10,593 bases of DNA, taken from Betaproteobacteria bacterium. Its GTDB lineage: Bacteria > Pseudomonadota > Gammaproteobacteria > Burkholderiales > SG8-39. Of the stretch, positions 1 to 5,615 are shown in pieces; the first letter of the stretch is position 1; every line of letters starts with the position of its first letter. The notes below the pieces were generated by a model. The model was not told the origin of the DNA. It ran no database searches and saw only the letters and a program-made list of their open reading frames with translations. Position numbers and translations under genes: made by a program. The stretch lies in the NCBI GenBank assembly GCA_019509895.1, contig JAEKLK010000213.1:1-10593 (forward strand). The letters are read 5' to 3'.

Positions 1-233
1 AGCGCCAGCACCGCGAGGCCGACCATCACCGGGCGGCGCGGCCCCAGGCGGTCGATCAGCCGTCCGGCGGTGACCGACAGGAACATCGGCACGACGGCAA
101 AGAGCGCCACCAGCGCGCCCACGGTATAGGCCGGCGCGCCGAGCTGGATGGCGAAGAGCGTCGTCGTCATGCGGCTGCCGACGAAGCACAGGTGTCCGAG
201 CGCGTTCAGGGCGATGAAGTACGCGATTTCCAT
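1..233 (-). CDS. MFS transporter, N-terminal fragment (runs off the left edge)
   Basis: Major facilitator superfamily permease of the inner membrane; the substrate cannot be told. Only the first 77 residues are present. Two hydrophobic segments are visible (about residues 2-20 and 37-56), followed by the classical MFS motif A in the loop between helices 2 and 3, GRLIDRLGPRRPV at about residues 57-69. This motif is diagnostic for the superfamily. The ATG start lies inside the last codons of the upstream EamA permease gene, giving a 28-bp overlap in a different frame, so the two are probably translationally coupled and belong to one operon. No convincing Shine-Dalgarno is seen, which fits coupling. 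A 12-bp perfect palindrome (233-244) touches the start codon. Confidence 0.88.
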   Translation of the reverse strand, partial: MEIAYFIALNALGHLCFVGSRMTTTLFAIQLGAPAYTVGALVALFAVVPMFLSVTAGRLIDRLGPRRPVMVGLAVLA

Positions 234-1060
234 GGACCGGTCCAAACCGCCATCACCACGCCTGCGCAGGTCACCGCGATGCCGGCCAGCGTTAGCGCGC
301 TCGGCACGACGTGGAAGAGCGCCAGCTCCGCCAGCACCGCGAAGATCGGCGGCAGGTACATGAGGCTCGTCACGCGCGTCGCCTCGCCATGGCGCATGAG
401 CACGTGCAGCGCGCTCACCGCGAGAAAGGAGGCAAAGACGACCAGGAAGGCAATGGCTCCGAGGAGCGCCCAGCTCCACTGGACGCGGAAGCCTTCCACG
501 GCGGCGGCGAGCGGCGCCAGCACCACCACCGTAGCGGCGAACTGGATCACCGCGGCCGCCTTGAGGTCGACGTGCGGCGCGAAGGTGCGCTGATAAAGCG
601 TCGCCGCCGTGACGCCGAGCACGGCGATCACCGTGGCGGTGAAGCTCGCCGCGGTGACTTCACGGATGTCGATCTTGTGCCAGACGACCAGCGCCACGCC
701 GGCAAGCCCGATCGCCACGCCCACCCATTGTCCGGGCGCTAAACGCGCGTGCATCCAGCGCGAGGCGATGATCGCCGTCAAGAGCGGCTGGGTAGAGATG
801 ACCAGCGCCGTCACGCCGGCGGACATGCCGAGATACTGCGCATAGTGGCTCGCGCCGAGCTGCACCGCGTGCATCAGGAGCCCGGCCACCACCACGTGGC
901 GTAGCTCGACGCGCGTCTGCGGCCAGCGCGGCCGCCAGAGCGCCACCACCGGCGCGAGACACAAGAGGCCGAAGGAAAAGCGCAGCGTGAGGAACGTGAA
1001 GGGCGGCGCGTACTGCAGGCCGAGCTTGGTCGCGACATAACCCGTGCCCCATACCGCCAC
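206..1060 (-). CDS. EamA/DMT-family permease, probably with a damaged or displaced N-terminus
   Basis: Drug/metabolite transporter superfamily permease (EamA, RhaT/YdcZ-like) of the inner membrane; the substrate is unknown. The 284-residue protein has the duplicated EamA architecture of about ten hydrophobic helices, with repeats at about residues 1-115 and 135-275. The N-terminal WGTGYVATKLGL is typical of helix 1 and its following loop. The only usable start is GTG at 1060, which leaves helix 1 short. In frame upstream the sequence reads TSALLAWYFVAVWG, which is what the rest of helix 1 should look like, but no ATG, GTG or TTG occurs between 1061 and the in-frame stop at 1163-1165. A CTG at 1097-1099 is the only near-start. 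A repeat-like hairpin occupies 1086-1129, so the native start may have been replaced. The family is certain; the start is not. Confidence 0.85.
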   Translation of the reverse strand: MAVWGTGYVATKLGLQYAPPFTFLTLRFSFGLLCLAPVVALWRPRWPQTRVELRHVVVAGLLMHAVQLGASHYAQYLGMSAGVTALVISTQPLLTAIIASRWMHARLAPGQWVGVAIGLAGVALVVWHKIDIREVTAASFTATVIAVLGVTAATLYQRTFAPHVDLKAAAVIQFAATVVVLAPLAAAVEGFRVQWSWALLGAIAFLVVFASFLAVSALHVLMRHGEATRVTSLMYLPPIFAVLAELALFHVVPSALTLAGIAVTCAGVVMAVWTGPWKSRTSSP

Positions 1061-1104
1061 GAAGTACCAGGCGAGGAGCGCCGAAGTAAATGGGGTCAGA
1101 TCAG

Positions 1105-1125
1105 CATTTCCCGGAGTGGGAAATG
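1105..1125. repeat. Perfect 8-bp stem hairpin in a repeat-like element
   Basis: CATTTCCC, loop GGAGT, GGGAAATG: a perfect 8-bp stem with a 5-nt loop. It lies immediately beside AGTAAATGGGGTCAGA (1085-1100), a string that resembles dispersed REP/RAYT-type repeats I recall from proteobacterial genomes; I could not check this. No T-tract follows on either strand, so an intrinsic terminator is unlikely. It sits where the start of the EamA permease gene should be. Confidence 0.5.
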
Positions 1126-1169
1126 GCCGGATTCTATCCCGCTCGCCAGCGCTCGAGCCGCCCTAAGAC

Positions 1170-1184
1170 GCAACATTGTGTTGC
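1170..1184. promoter_or_regulatory. Inverted repeat, possible operator upstream of the DUF3455 gene
   Basis: GCAACA-TTG-TGTTGC is a perfect 6-bp inverted repeat with a 3-bp centre. It abuts the first base of the shared CCGGAAAGAAAT element, the position expected for a regulator acting on that promoter. No matching inverted repeat is seen in front of the second copy of the promoter element near 4952. Seen directly; operator function is inferred. Confidence 0.3.
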
Positions 1185-1223
1185 CGGAAAGAAATGCGCT
1201 CGATACCGCGCGGCGCTAGCCTC
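1184..1223 (+). promoter_or_regulatory. Shared two-part promoter-like element, copy 1
   Basis: CCGGAAAGAAAT (1184-1195), then 20 bp, then CTAGCCTC (1216-1223), about 23 bp before the DUF3455 start codon. The same arrangement (identical 12-mer, same 20-bp spacing, CTAACCTC) occurs upstream of the DUF1127 operon. The intervening 20 bp also agree at several positions, including AC followed two bases later by CGCG. The GGAAA core resembles -35 elements of ECF sigma factors, but the distance to the second block is longer than a standard -35/-10 spacer. The second block may therefore lie at or near the transcription start. Promoter identity is inferred. Confidence 0.5.
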
Positions 1224-1246
1224 GCCGCTTTTCAGGGAGAAAAGCG

Positions 1247-1750
1247 ATGAAGCAAATTCATGCGGCGCTCGCCATTTCGGCGCTTGCCGCCTGCAGCACG
1301 GCGCCTACGCTTGCCGTACCCGACGGCCTGAAACCGGCAGCAGGCGAGTCGCTGGCGATGATCGTCGCCGCGAAAGGCGTGCAGATCTACGAATGCCGCG
1401 CCGGCGAGTGGGCCTTCGTCGCGCCGGAAGCGGAGCTCTTCGATGCAAGCGGCAAGCAGATCGGCCGCCACTATGCCGGCCCGCACTGGGAAGCAGCTGA
1501 CGGCAGCAAAGTCGTCGGCACGGTGAAGGCGCGCGCCGAGGCGCCGGCGCCGGGCGCCATACCGTGGCTGCTGCTCGCTGCGAAGTCGGACGGACCCGAG
1601 GGGACCTTCAGCAGGATGACGAGCGTCCAGCGCGTCGCGACGGCGGGCGGGGTGGCGCCAGCGGGTGGTTGTGCCGAAGCGGGTGCACGCGCACGCGTGG
1701 CCTACAGCGCTGACTATTACTTCTACAGCGCCCGCGAGAGCGCGTACTAG
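1247..1750 (+). CDS. DUF3455 domain lipoprotein
   Basis: Exported protein of the DUF3455 family; biochemical function unknown. The 167-residue product starts with a short signal peptide ending in a lipobox, SALAAC, with the lipidated Cys at residue 16, so it is probably membrane-anchored and faces the periplasm. The rest matches the DUF3455 pattern end to end: QIYECRA near residue 46, a W-FVAPEAELFDASGK stretch (about 55-70), GRHYAGPHWEAADGSKVVG (73-91), AIPWLLL (104-110), SVQRVATAGGVAPAGGC (126-142) and a C-terminal YSADYYFY (153-160). Cys50 and Cys142 could form a disulfide. The start is supported by AGGGAGA six bases upstream. The gene is monocistronic, carries the shared promoter-like element upstream, and overlaps the convergent kinase gene by 4 bp (CTAG serving as TAG on both strands). 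Confidence 0.9.
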   Translation: MKQIHAALAISALAACSTAPTLAVPDGLKPAAGESLAMIVAAKGVQIYECRAGEWAFVAPEAELFDASGKQIGRHYAGPHWEAADGSKVVGTVKARAEAPAPGAIPWLLLAAKSDGPEGTFSRMTSVQRVATAGGVAPAGGCAEAGARARVAYSADYYFYSARESAY

Positions 1751-4137
1751 CGGAGATGCGTCCTTAGCAGCCCATAGAGCTCGTCCGGCTCCACCGGCTT
1801 GTGCAAGAGGCCGCGGATGCCGGCCGACTCGAGCTCGCGTTGCGCGATCGGATCGACGTGGCCGGTGCACAGGATCACCGGCAGGTCCGGGCGTCGCCCA
1901 AGCAGCTCGCGGGCGAGGCCGAGGCCGGTGGTGCTCGGCATGGTCTGGTCGGTGATGACGAGGTCGTACGCGCTGGGATCGGCGGTGAATGCGGCGAGCG
2001 CCCGGCGCGGATCGGTACTCGCCACGGCGTCGAGGCCCCAGCTCGACAGGAGCTCGCGCATGAAGTCGGCGACCGCCGCCTCGTCGTCGACGACCAGGAT
2101 GCGGCCGGCGAGCGCCGGGCGTTTGTGGCTTCGTCCGCTCTCCGGCATCGCGGCCGCGAGCGGTGCGTTCTCGGCGAGCCCCGGCAGGAAGACGCGGAAG
2201 CGGCTGCCGCCTTCGGGGCCCCGATCGACCACGATGTGCCCGCGATGCTCGTGCACGATGCCGTGCACCGTGGCGAGCCCCATGCCGCTGCCGCGGCCGA
2301 CTTCCTTGGTGGTGAAGAACGGCTCGAACATCCGCTCGAGCACGTGCGCGGCGATGCCGGAGCCCGAGTCGGCCACCGCCAGCTCGACGAACAGGCCCTC
2401 GAAGCGCTGGCGGCAGCTCGAGCAGACCGAGCGGAACGCCTGCTCCTGGCGCACCGCGACGGCCAGGCGTCCTTTCTCGCCCATGGCATCGCGCGCGTTG
2501 ATCGCGAGATTCAGCAGCACCTGGTCGAGCTGCACCGGGTCGAGCTGCACGCGCGCGTCGCGCTCAAGCTCGGTGCGCATCTCGATGGTCGCCGGAAGCG
2601 AGCCGCGCACCAGGTTCACCGAGCGCGCGACCGTCTCGGCGAGGTCGACCACGCGCGGCGCGCCGCGCTGGCCGCGGCTGAAGGTCAGCATCTGCTGGAT
2701 AAGGTCGCGCGCGCGGCGCGAGGAGGCGAGCGCCTGCTCGAGATAGCGGACGAGCTTCGGGTCGCCGGCCGCGGCTTCGCGTTCCGCGGCCAGCACCACG
2801 TAGCCCATGATGCTCGCGAGCAGGTTGTTGAAGTCGTGCGCGATGCCGCCGGTGAGGTGGCCGATCGCCTCCATCTTCTGTGCCTGGCGCAGCTGGACTT
2901 CCAGCGCGTCGCGCTCGGCCTCGGCGCGCTTGCGGGCAGTGATGTCGCGCGCCATGCCGAGCGCGTGCGGCTTGCCGCGATAGAGCATCGGCACCGCGCG
3001 CATCTCGACGTCGATCTGCGTGCCGTCCTTGCGGATGCCCTGAACCTCGAAGTGCACCGACTCGCCGGCGATCACGCGGCGGTGCATCTCGCCCGCGAGC
3101 TCGTTGTTGTCGTGGCGGGCGAAGATCCAGCGCTGCTCGCCCATCACCTCCTCGCGCGAGTAGCCGCTGAGAACCGTCATGGCGGTGTTCACGTCGACCA
3201 CGCGTGCGTTGTCATCGCGCAGCACCAGCGCGTCGGCGGCGGCGTTGAAGATCGCGCGGTACTGCTCTTCGCTCGAGCGCAGCACCTGCTCATCGATCTT
3301 CTGCACCGTGACGTCGCGCCCGATGTAGAGCACGTGCGGCAGGCCGCGGTACTGGATCGGCACGCCGCGGGTCTCGATGTGGAAGCGCTCGCCGTTCTTG
3401 CGCCGCGCGATCGCCTCGAACTTGACGTGCTCGCCGGCGAGCGCGCGCGCATGCAGCCCGCGCGCATGCTCGTTCAGGGATTCGGGGCTCATGGTGAGCC
3501 CCTCGCGTCCGATCGCTTCCTCGCGGCTGCGGCCGCTCATCGCCTCGTAGGCCGGGTTGACGTCGACCACGCGGAACTCGGCGTCGCGCAGCACCAGCGA
3601 ATCGGCGGCGGCGTTGAAGATGGCGCGGTACTGCTCGGCCGAGCCGGCGAGCGCTTCCTCGTGCGCGCAGCGCTCGAGCTCGGCCTCGGCGCGCACGGCG
3701 AAGATCTTCAGCACCGCCTCGATCACCGTGTGATTGATCAGCGGCTTCTTCGACAGGATGGCGAGTACACCGACGGCGCGGCCAGTCGAGTCGTTGAGAG
3801 GATAGCCGGCGTAGCCCACGGCGCCGAAGTCGGCCAGCAGCTCGTCCTCGGGATAACGCTCAACGACCCCGTCGGGCACGATCATGAACGCCTTGCCGAT
3901 GACTTCGCCGCACGGGGTAGTGGCGAGCGGGTACTCGAAGTTCTCCAGGTACCCCTTTACTCCGTGCACCCCGAGGGTGCGGACGCGCTCTCCATTCACG
4001 GCGCCGATCAGCGCCAGCTCGCAATGGAGGATGGCTGCGAGGTAGCGTGTCAGCTCGGCGAAGATACGCTCGCCGCGCGCGCTCGAGACTGCGAGGGCCG
4101 CATCCTGCAGGGCTGCCAGCCGCTTCTCCCCATCCAT
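1747..4137 (-). CDS. Cytosolic hybrid sensor histidine kinase (GAF-PAS-PAS-HisKA-HATPase-REC)
   Basis: Autophosphorylating sensor of a two-component system. Counting from the ATG at 4137 (796 residues), the domains are: GAF (about 15-155), PAS1 (about 165-285), PAS2 (about 288-405), and HisKA with H-box GGIAHDFNN (phospho-His 434). The HATPase follows, with N-box LLNLAINARDAM (541-552), G1 DSGSGI (590-595) and F/G2 FEPFFTTKEVGRGSGMGL (604-621). A C-terminal receiver has acidic DD (684-685), phospho-Asp 730 in ITDQTMP and Lys 780. No membrane segment or signal peptide is visible, so sensing is probably intracellular. The PAS domains are near-duplicates (both contain EQYRAIFNAAAD). A CSSC pair (572-575) interrupts the ATP-binding domain. 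A GTG at 4164 would add nine residues; ATG is preferred because the GTG lacks a good ribosome site. The gene follows the response regulator in the same operon with a gap of about 70 bp. No Hpt domain is encoded in the window. Confidence 0.93.
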   Translation of the reverse strand: MDGEKRLAALQDAALAVSSARGERIFAELTRYLAAILHCELALIGAVNGERVRTLGVHGVKGYLENFEYPLATTPCGEVIGKAFMIVPDGVVERYPEDELLADFGAVGYAGYPLNDSTGRAVGVLAILSKKPLINHTVIEAVLKIFAVRAEAELERCAHEEALAGSAEQYRAIFNAAADSLVLRDAEFRVVDVNPAYEAMSGRSREEAIGREGLTMSPESLNEHARGLHARALAGEHVKFEAIARRKNGERFHIETRGVPIQYRGLPHVLYIGRDVTVQKIDEQVLRSSEEQYRAIFNAAADALVLRDDNARVVDVNTAMTVLSGYSREEVMGEQRWIFARHDNNELAGEMHRRVIAGESVHFEVQGIRKDGTQIDVEMRAVPMLYRGKPHALGMARDITARKRAEAERDALEVQLRQAQKMEAIGHLTGGIAHDFNNLLASIMGYVVLAAEREAAAGDPKLVRYLEQALASSRRARDLIQQMLTFSRGQRGAPRVVDLAETVARSVNLVRGSLPATIEMRTELERDARVQLDPVQLDQVLLNLAINARDAMGEKGRLAVAVRQEQAFRSVCSSCRQRFEGLFVELAVADSGSGIAAHVLERMFEPFFTTKEVGRGSGMGLATVHGIVHEHRGHIVVDRGPEGGSRFRVFLPGLAENAPLAAAMPESGRSHKRPALAGRILVVDDEAAVADFMRELLSSWGLDAVASTDPRRALAAFTADPSAYDLVITDQTMPSTTGLGLARELLGRRPDLPVILCTGHVDPIAQRELESAGIRGLLHKPVEPDELYGLLRTHLR
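3215..3636. repeat. Intragenic direct repeat from PAS domain duplication
   Basis: Positions 3215-3267 and 3584-3636 are 53-bp direct repeats with 3 mismatches, 369 bp (123 codons) apart, inside the hybrid kinase gene. Another shared block, GTCGACCACGCG, has the same 369-bp offset. They encode the start of PAS2 and PAS1 (EQYRAIFNAAAD). The high nucleotide identity points to a fairly recent duplication, or gene conversion, of a PAS module, and makes the gene prone to unequal recombination. Confidence 0.85.
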
Positions 4138-4209
4138 GCGCGCCAGTCTAGAGCTCCCGGGCACCGCACGGGCGAAAGTTACCTGCCGGTCACCATTGAA
4201 ACAGGATTG

Positions 4210-4917
4210 TTACGTTGAAGCGGGGGTGTACATGTAGCCGGCGCCGCGCACCGTCTTGATGGCGCGTGGGCGGTCCGGGTCCTCTTCGATCTTGCGCCGC
4301 AGCCGCGCGATACGGATGTCGATCGAGCGGTCGAAAGGCTCCCATTCGCGGTTGCGCGTGAGGCTCAGGAGCTGGTCGCGCGAAAGCACCTGGTTGGGAT
4401 GGTCGAGGAAGGTCTTGAGGAGCGAGAACTCCATCGCGGTAATCGGCACGTCGCGCCCTTTTCCGTCGCGCAGCTCGCGCGAACGCAGGTTGAGCGTGCA
4501 GCCGCCGATCGTCACCAGCTCGCGTGAAGCCTTCGGCTCCGCCGCGCCCTGGCCCTGCAGGCGGCGCAGCACGCTCTTCAGTCGCGCGCGCAGCTCGCGC
4601 GGATCGAATGGCTTGGCGATGTAGTCGTCGGCACCGACCTCGAGGCCGGCGACGCGGTCGATCACCGTGTCGGCGCCGGTGACCATGATGATGCCGATGT
4701 CATAGCGCTCGCGCACGAAGCGTGCGAGCGTCAGGCCGTCCTCGCCGGGCAGGCCGATGTCCAGGAGCAGCACCGCGGGAAGCGCACGCTCTAGCTCGGC
4801 GCGCATCGCCTCGCCACTCTCCGCGAGCGCCACTTCGTATCCGTGCTGCGAGAGATAGTCCGACAGCACCTCCCGCACCGAAGGGTCGTCGTCCACGATC
4901 AGCACGCGCGTCGCCAT
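4210..4917 (-). CDS. OmpR/PhoB-family response regulator
   Basis: DNA-binding response regulator, presumably the partner of the hybrid kinase encoded just downstream. The 235-residue protein has a receiver domain (about 4-115) with acidic D10/D11, phospho-acceptor D53 in LLLDIGLPGEDG, T80 and K102 in AKPFDPREL. After a short linker (about 120-133) comes a C-terminal winged helix (about 135-232) with the hallmarks AMEFSLLKTFLDHPNQVLSRDQLL, RSIDIRIARLRRKI and a final TVRGAGYMYTP. The ATG at 4917 is chosen over a TTG five codons upstream because it begins directly at the conserved MATRVLIVDDD. No Shine-Dalgarno precedes it, while a TATACT box ends 7 bp upstream, suggesting a leaderless transcript. 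It is divergent from the DUF1127 operon and may control both itself and that operon. Confidence 0.95.
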   Translation of the reverse strand: MATRVLIVDDDPSVREVLSDYLSQHGYEVALAESGEAMRAELERALPAVLLLDIGLPGEDGLTLARFVRERYDIGIIMVTGADTVIDRVAGLEVGADDYIAKPFDPRELRARLKSVLRRLQGQGAAEPKASRELVTIGGCTLNLRSRELRDGKGRDVPITAMEFSLLKTFLDHPNQVLSRDQLLSLTRNREWEPFDRSIDIRIARLRRKIEEDPDRPRAIKTVRGAGYMYTPAST

Positions 4918-4929
4918 GCGGAAAGTATA
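4917..4929 (-). promoter_or_regulatory. Candidate -10 box giving a leaderless response regulator mRNA
   Basis: On the minus strand TATACT (4929-4924) is followed by six bases and then the ATG (4917-4915). Transcription from this box would begin at or within a base of the start codon. The lack of any Shine-Dalgarno before the ATG agrees. The -35 region is weak (GAAACG at 17-bp spacing, part of the TTTCCGGAAA palindrome at 4949-4958). Inferred from sequence only. Confidence 0.4.
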
Positions 4930-4948
4930 CAAGCGCAGCTACAAAGCG
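4928..4948. promoter_or_regulatory. Tandem half-sites, possible response-regulator operator
   Basis: TACAAGCG (4928-4935) and TACAAAGCG (4940-4948) form a direct repeat with a 12-bp period. They overlap the candidate -10 box of the response regulator and lie just upstream of the DUF1127 operon promoter element. OmpR-family regulators typically bind direct repeats about one helical turn apart, so this is a reasonable candidate for autoregulation. The repeat is short and could be chance. Confidence 0.25.
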
Positions 4949-4951
4949 TTT

Positions 4952-4991
4952 CCGGAAAGAAATCGGCGGGCAACGTCGCGCACCTAACCTC
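4952..4991 (+). promoter_or_regulatory. Shared two-part promoter-like element, copy 2
   Basis: CCGGAAAGAAAT (4952-4963), 20 bp, then CTAACCTC (4984-4991), ending 28 bp before the DUF1127 start codon. It matches the element before the DUF3455 gene in both blocks and in spacing. The first block overlaps a 10-bp palindrome, TTTCCGGAAA (4949-4958), whose other strand falls in the -35 region of the divergent response regulator, so the two promoters may compete or be co-activated. Promoter function is inferred. Confidence 0.5.
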
Positions 4992-5019
4992 AGCACCGTC
5001 TCAGCCGAAAGGAATCGCA

Positions 5020-5328
5020 ATGAGAACAGTGCTGAAGTTCATGCAACGCGCCTCGCTTGCCCTCGCCGCCGGGCTTCACCGCAGCGAGCGGCGGGAGCGA
5101 CTGATGCGTACGCTCTTCCGCTCGGTGCTCGCCACCTGGCTGTGGCTGCACCACAAGGGCGCCGCCATCGGCCGGCGCCGCGCCGCCCGCACGCGGCTCG
5201 CCGAGCTCGACGAGCGCACGCTCAAGGACATCGGCCTCGAGCCCTGGCGCAGTCCGCTCGGCGCCGAGGTCGCCATCCGCCGGCACGAGATACAACGCTT
5301 CCACGCCGCCCATCTCGGCCTTTACTAG
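5020..5328 (+). CDS. DUF1127 domain protein
   Basis: Small basic protein of 102 residues. The DUF1127 (YjiS-like) motif is in the middle: RRAARTRLAELDERTLKDIGLEPW at about 53-76, with the hallmark L-x-x-L-D-x-R-x-L-x-D-I-G-L. The N-terminal half is longer than in the minimal ~50-residue members and has an amphipathic or hydrophobic stretch (about 33-44) rich in Trp and Leu, followed by HHKG. DUF1127 proteins are poorly understood; some alphaproteobacterial members affect RNA turnover and phosphate or stress responses. The start at 5020 has a good AAAGGAA (5008-5014) five bases upstream. It is the first gene of the four-gene operon, behind the shared promoter-like element, and divergent from the response regulator. 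Confidence 0.88.
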   Translation: MRTVLKFMQRASLALAAGLHRSERRERLMRTLFRSVLATWLWLHHKGAAIGRRRAARTRLAELDERTLKDIGLEPWRSPLGAEVAIRRHEIQRFHAAHLGLY

Positions 5329-5339
5329 GGGCAACGCTG

Positions 5340-5615
5340 ATGACTGACGAATTCCCGATGGCGCGCGGCAGCGTGCTGCGCATCGAGGACGAGCCCGGCA
5401 CCTCGATCCGCGTCTGGTCGGGTGCGCTGTGGGTCACCCAGGAAGGCGACGCCCGCGACTACTACCTCACGGCCGGCCAGTCGCTCACGGTCGAGCGCCG
5501 CGGGACGACGATCGCCACGGCCATGCACAGCGCGCGCATCAGCGTTACGGCGCCCGAGGGCGAGCGCCGCACGCCGCGGCTGCTGCAGCTCTTTCTTTCC
5601 AAGGAGATCGGCTGA
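5340..5615 (+). CDS. DUF2917 domain protein
   Basis: Small 91-residue protein of the DUF2917 family, function unknown. The diagnostic pattern is visible: GSVLRIEDEPGTSIRVWSGALWVTQEGDARDYYLTAGQSLTVERRG (residues 10-55), the compact beta-rich fold with a conserved W-x-T-x-E-G-D-x-x-D core and the A-G-x-x-L turn. It resembles a cupin-like half barrel. The start is supported by AGGGG (5327-5331), which overlaps the stop of the DUF1127 gene. The gap from that stop to this ATG is 11 bp, and the stop TGA overlaps the next gene's ATG by one base (TGATG), so the three genes are almost certainly co-translated. DUF2917 genes often accompany DUF1127 genes in Burkholderiales-type genomes, as I recall. Confidence 0.88.
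   Translation: MTDEFPMARGSVLRIEDEPGTSIRVWSGALWVTQEGDARDYYLTAGQSLTVERRGTTIATAMHSARISVTAPEGERRTPRLLQLFLSKEIG

Larger units (their letters stand above)
1061..1246. other. Divergent intergenic region between the EamA and DUF3455 genes
   Basis: This 186-bp region separates two divergently transcribed genes. Its left part (1061-1085) still codes in frame for the beginning of helix 1 of the EamA permease. It is followed by a repeat-like stretch with a strong hairpin (about 1086-1129), a 6-bp inverted repeat (1170-1184) and a two-part promoter-like element (1184-1223). A Shine-Dalgarno AGGGAGA (1234-1240) precedes the DUF3455 ATG at 1247. No RNA gene or additional ORF is supported. Confidence 0.6.

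Noticed and set aside
1105..1125. The strong hairpin as an intrinsic terminator
   Set aside because: No T-tract on either side, and it lies between divergent genes, where no transcript is expected to end.
1090..1500. A plus-strand frame beginning in the repeat-like element and overlapping the DUF3455 start
   Set aside because: No Shine-Dalgarno, no recognisable domain, and out of frame with the lipoprotein, which has a clear signal peptide and ribosome site.
3444..3469. Short tandem repeat CGCGCGCATGC, 15-bp period
   Set aside because: Lies in kinase coding sequence encoding alternating Ala/Arg/His residues between predicted PAS strands; explained by codon bias and protein sequence.
1801..4218. 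An 805-codon open frame on the plus strand opposite the hybrid kinase gene
   Set aside because: It mirrors the kinase codons in a GC-rich gene, has a composition dominated by Ala, Arg, His and Glu, and shows no recognisable domain. The minus strand encodes an unmistakable kinase.
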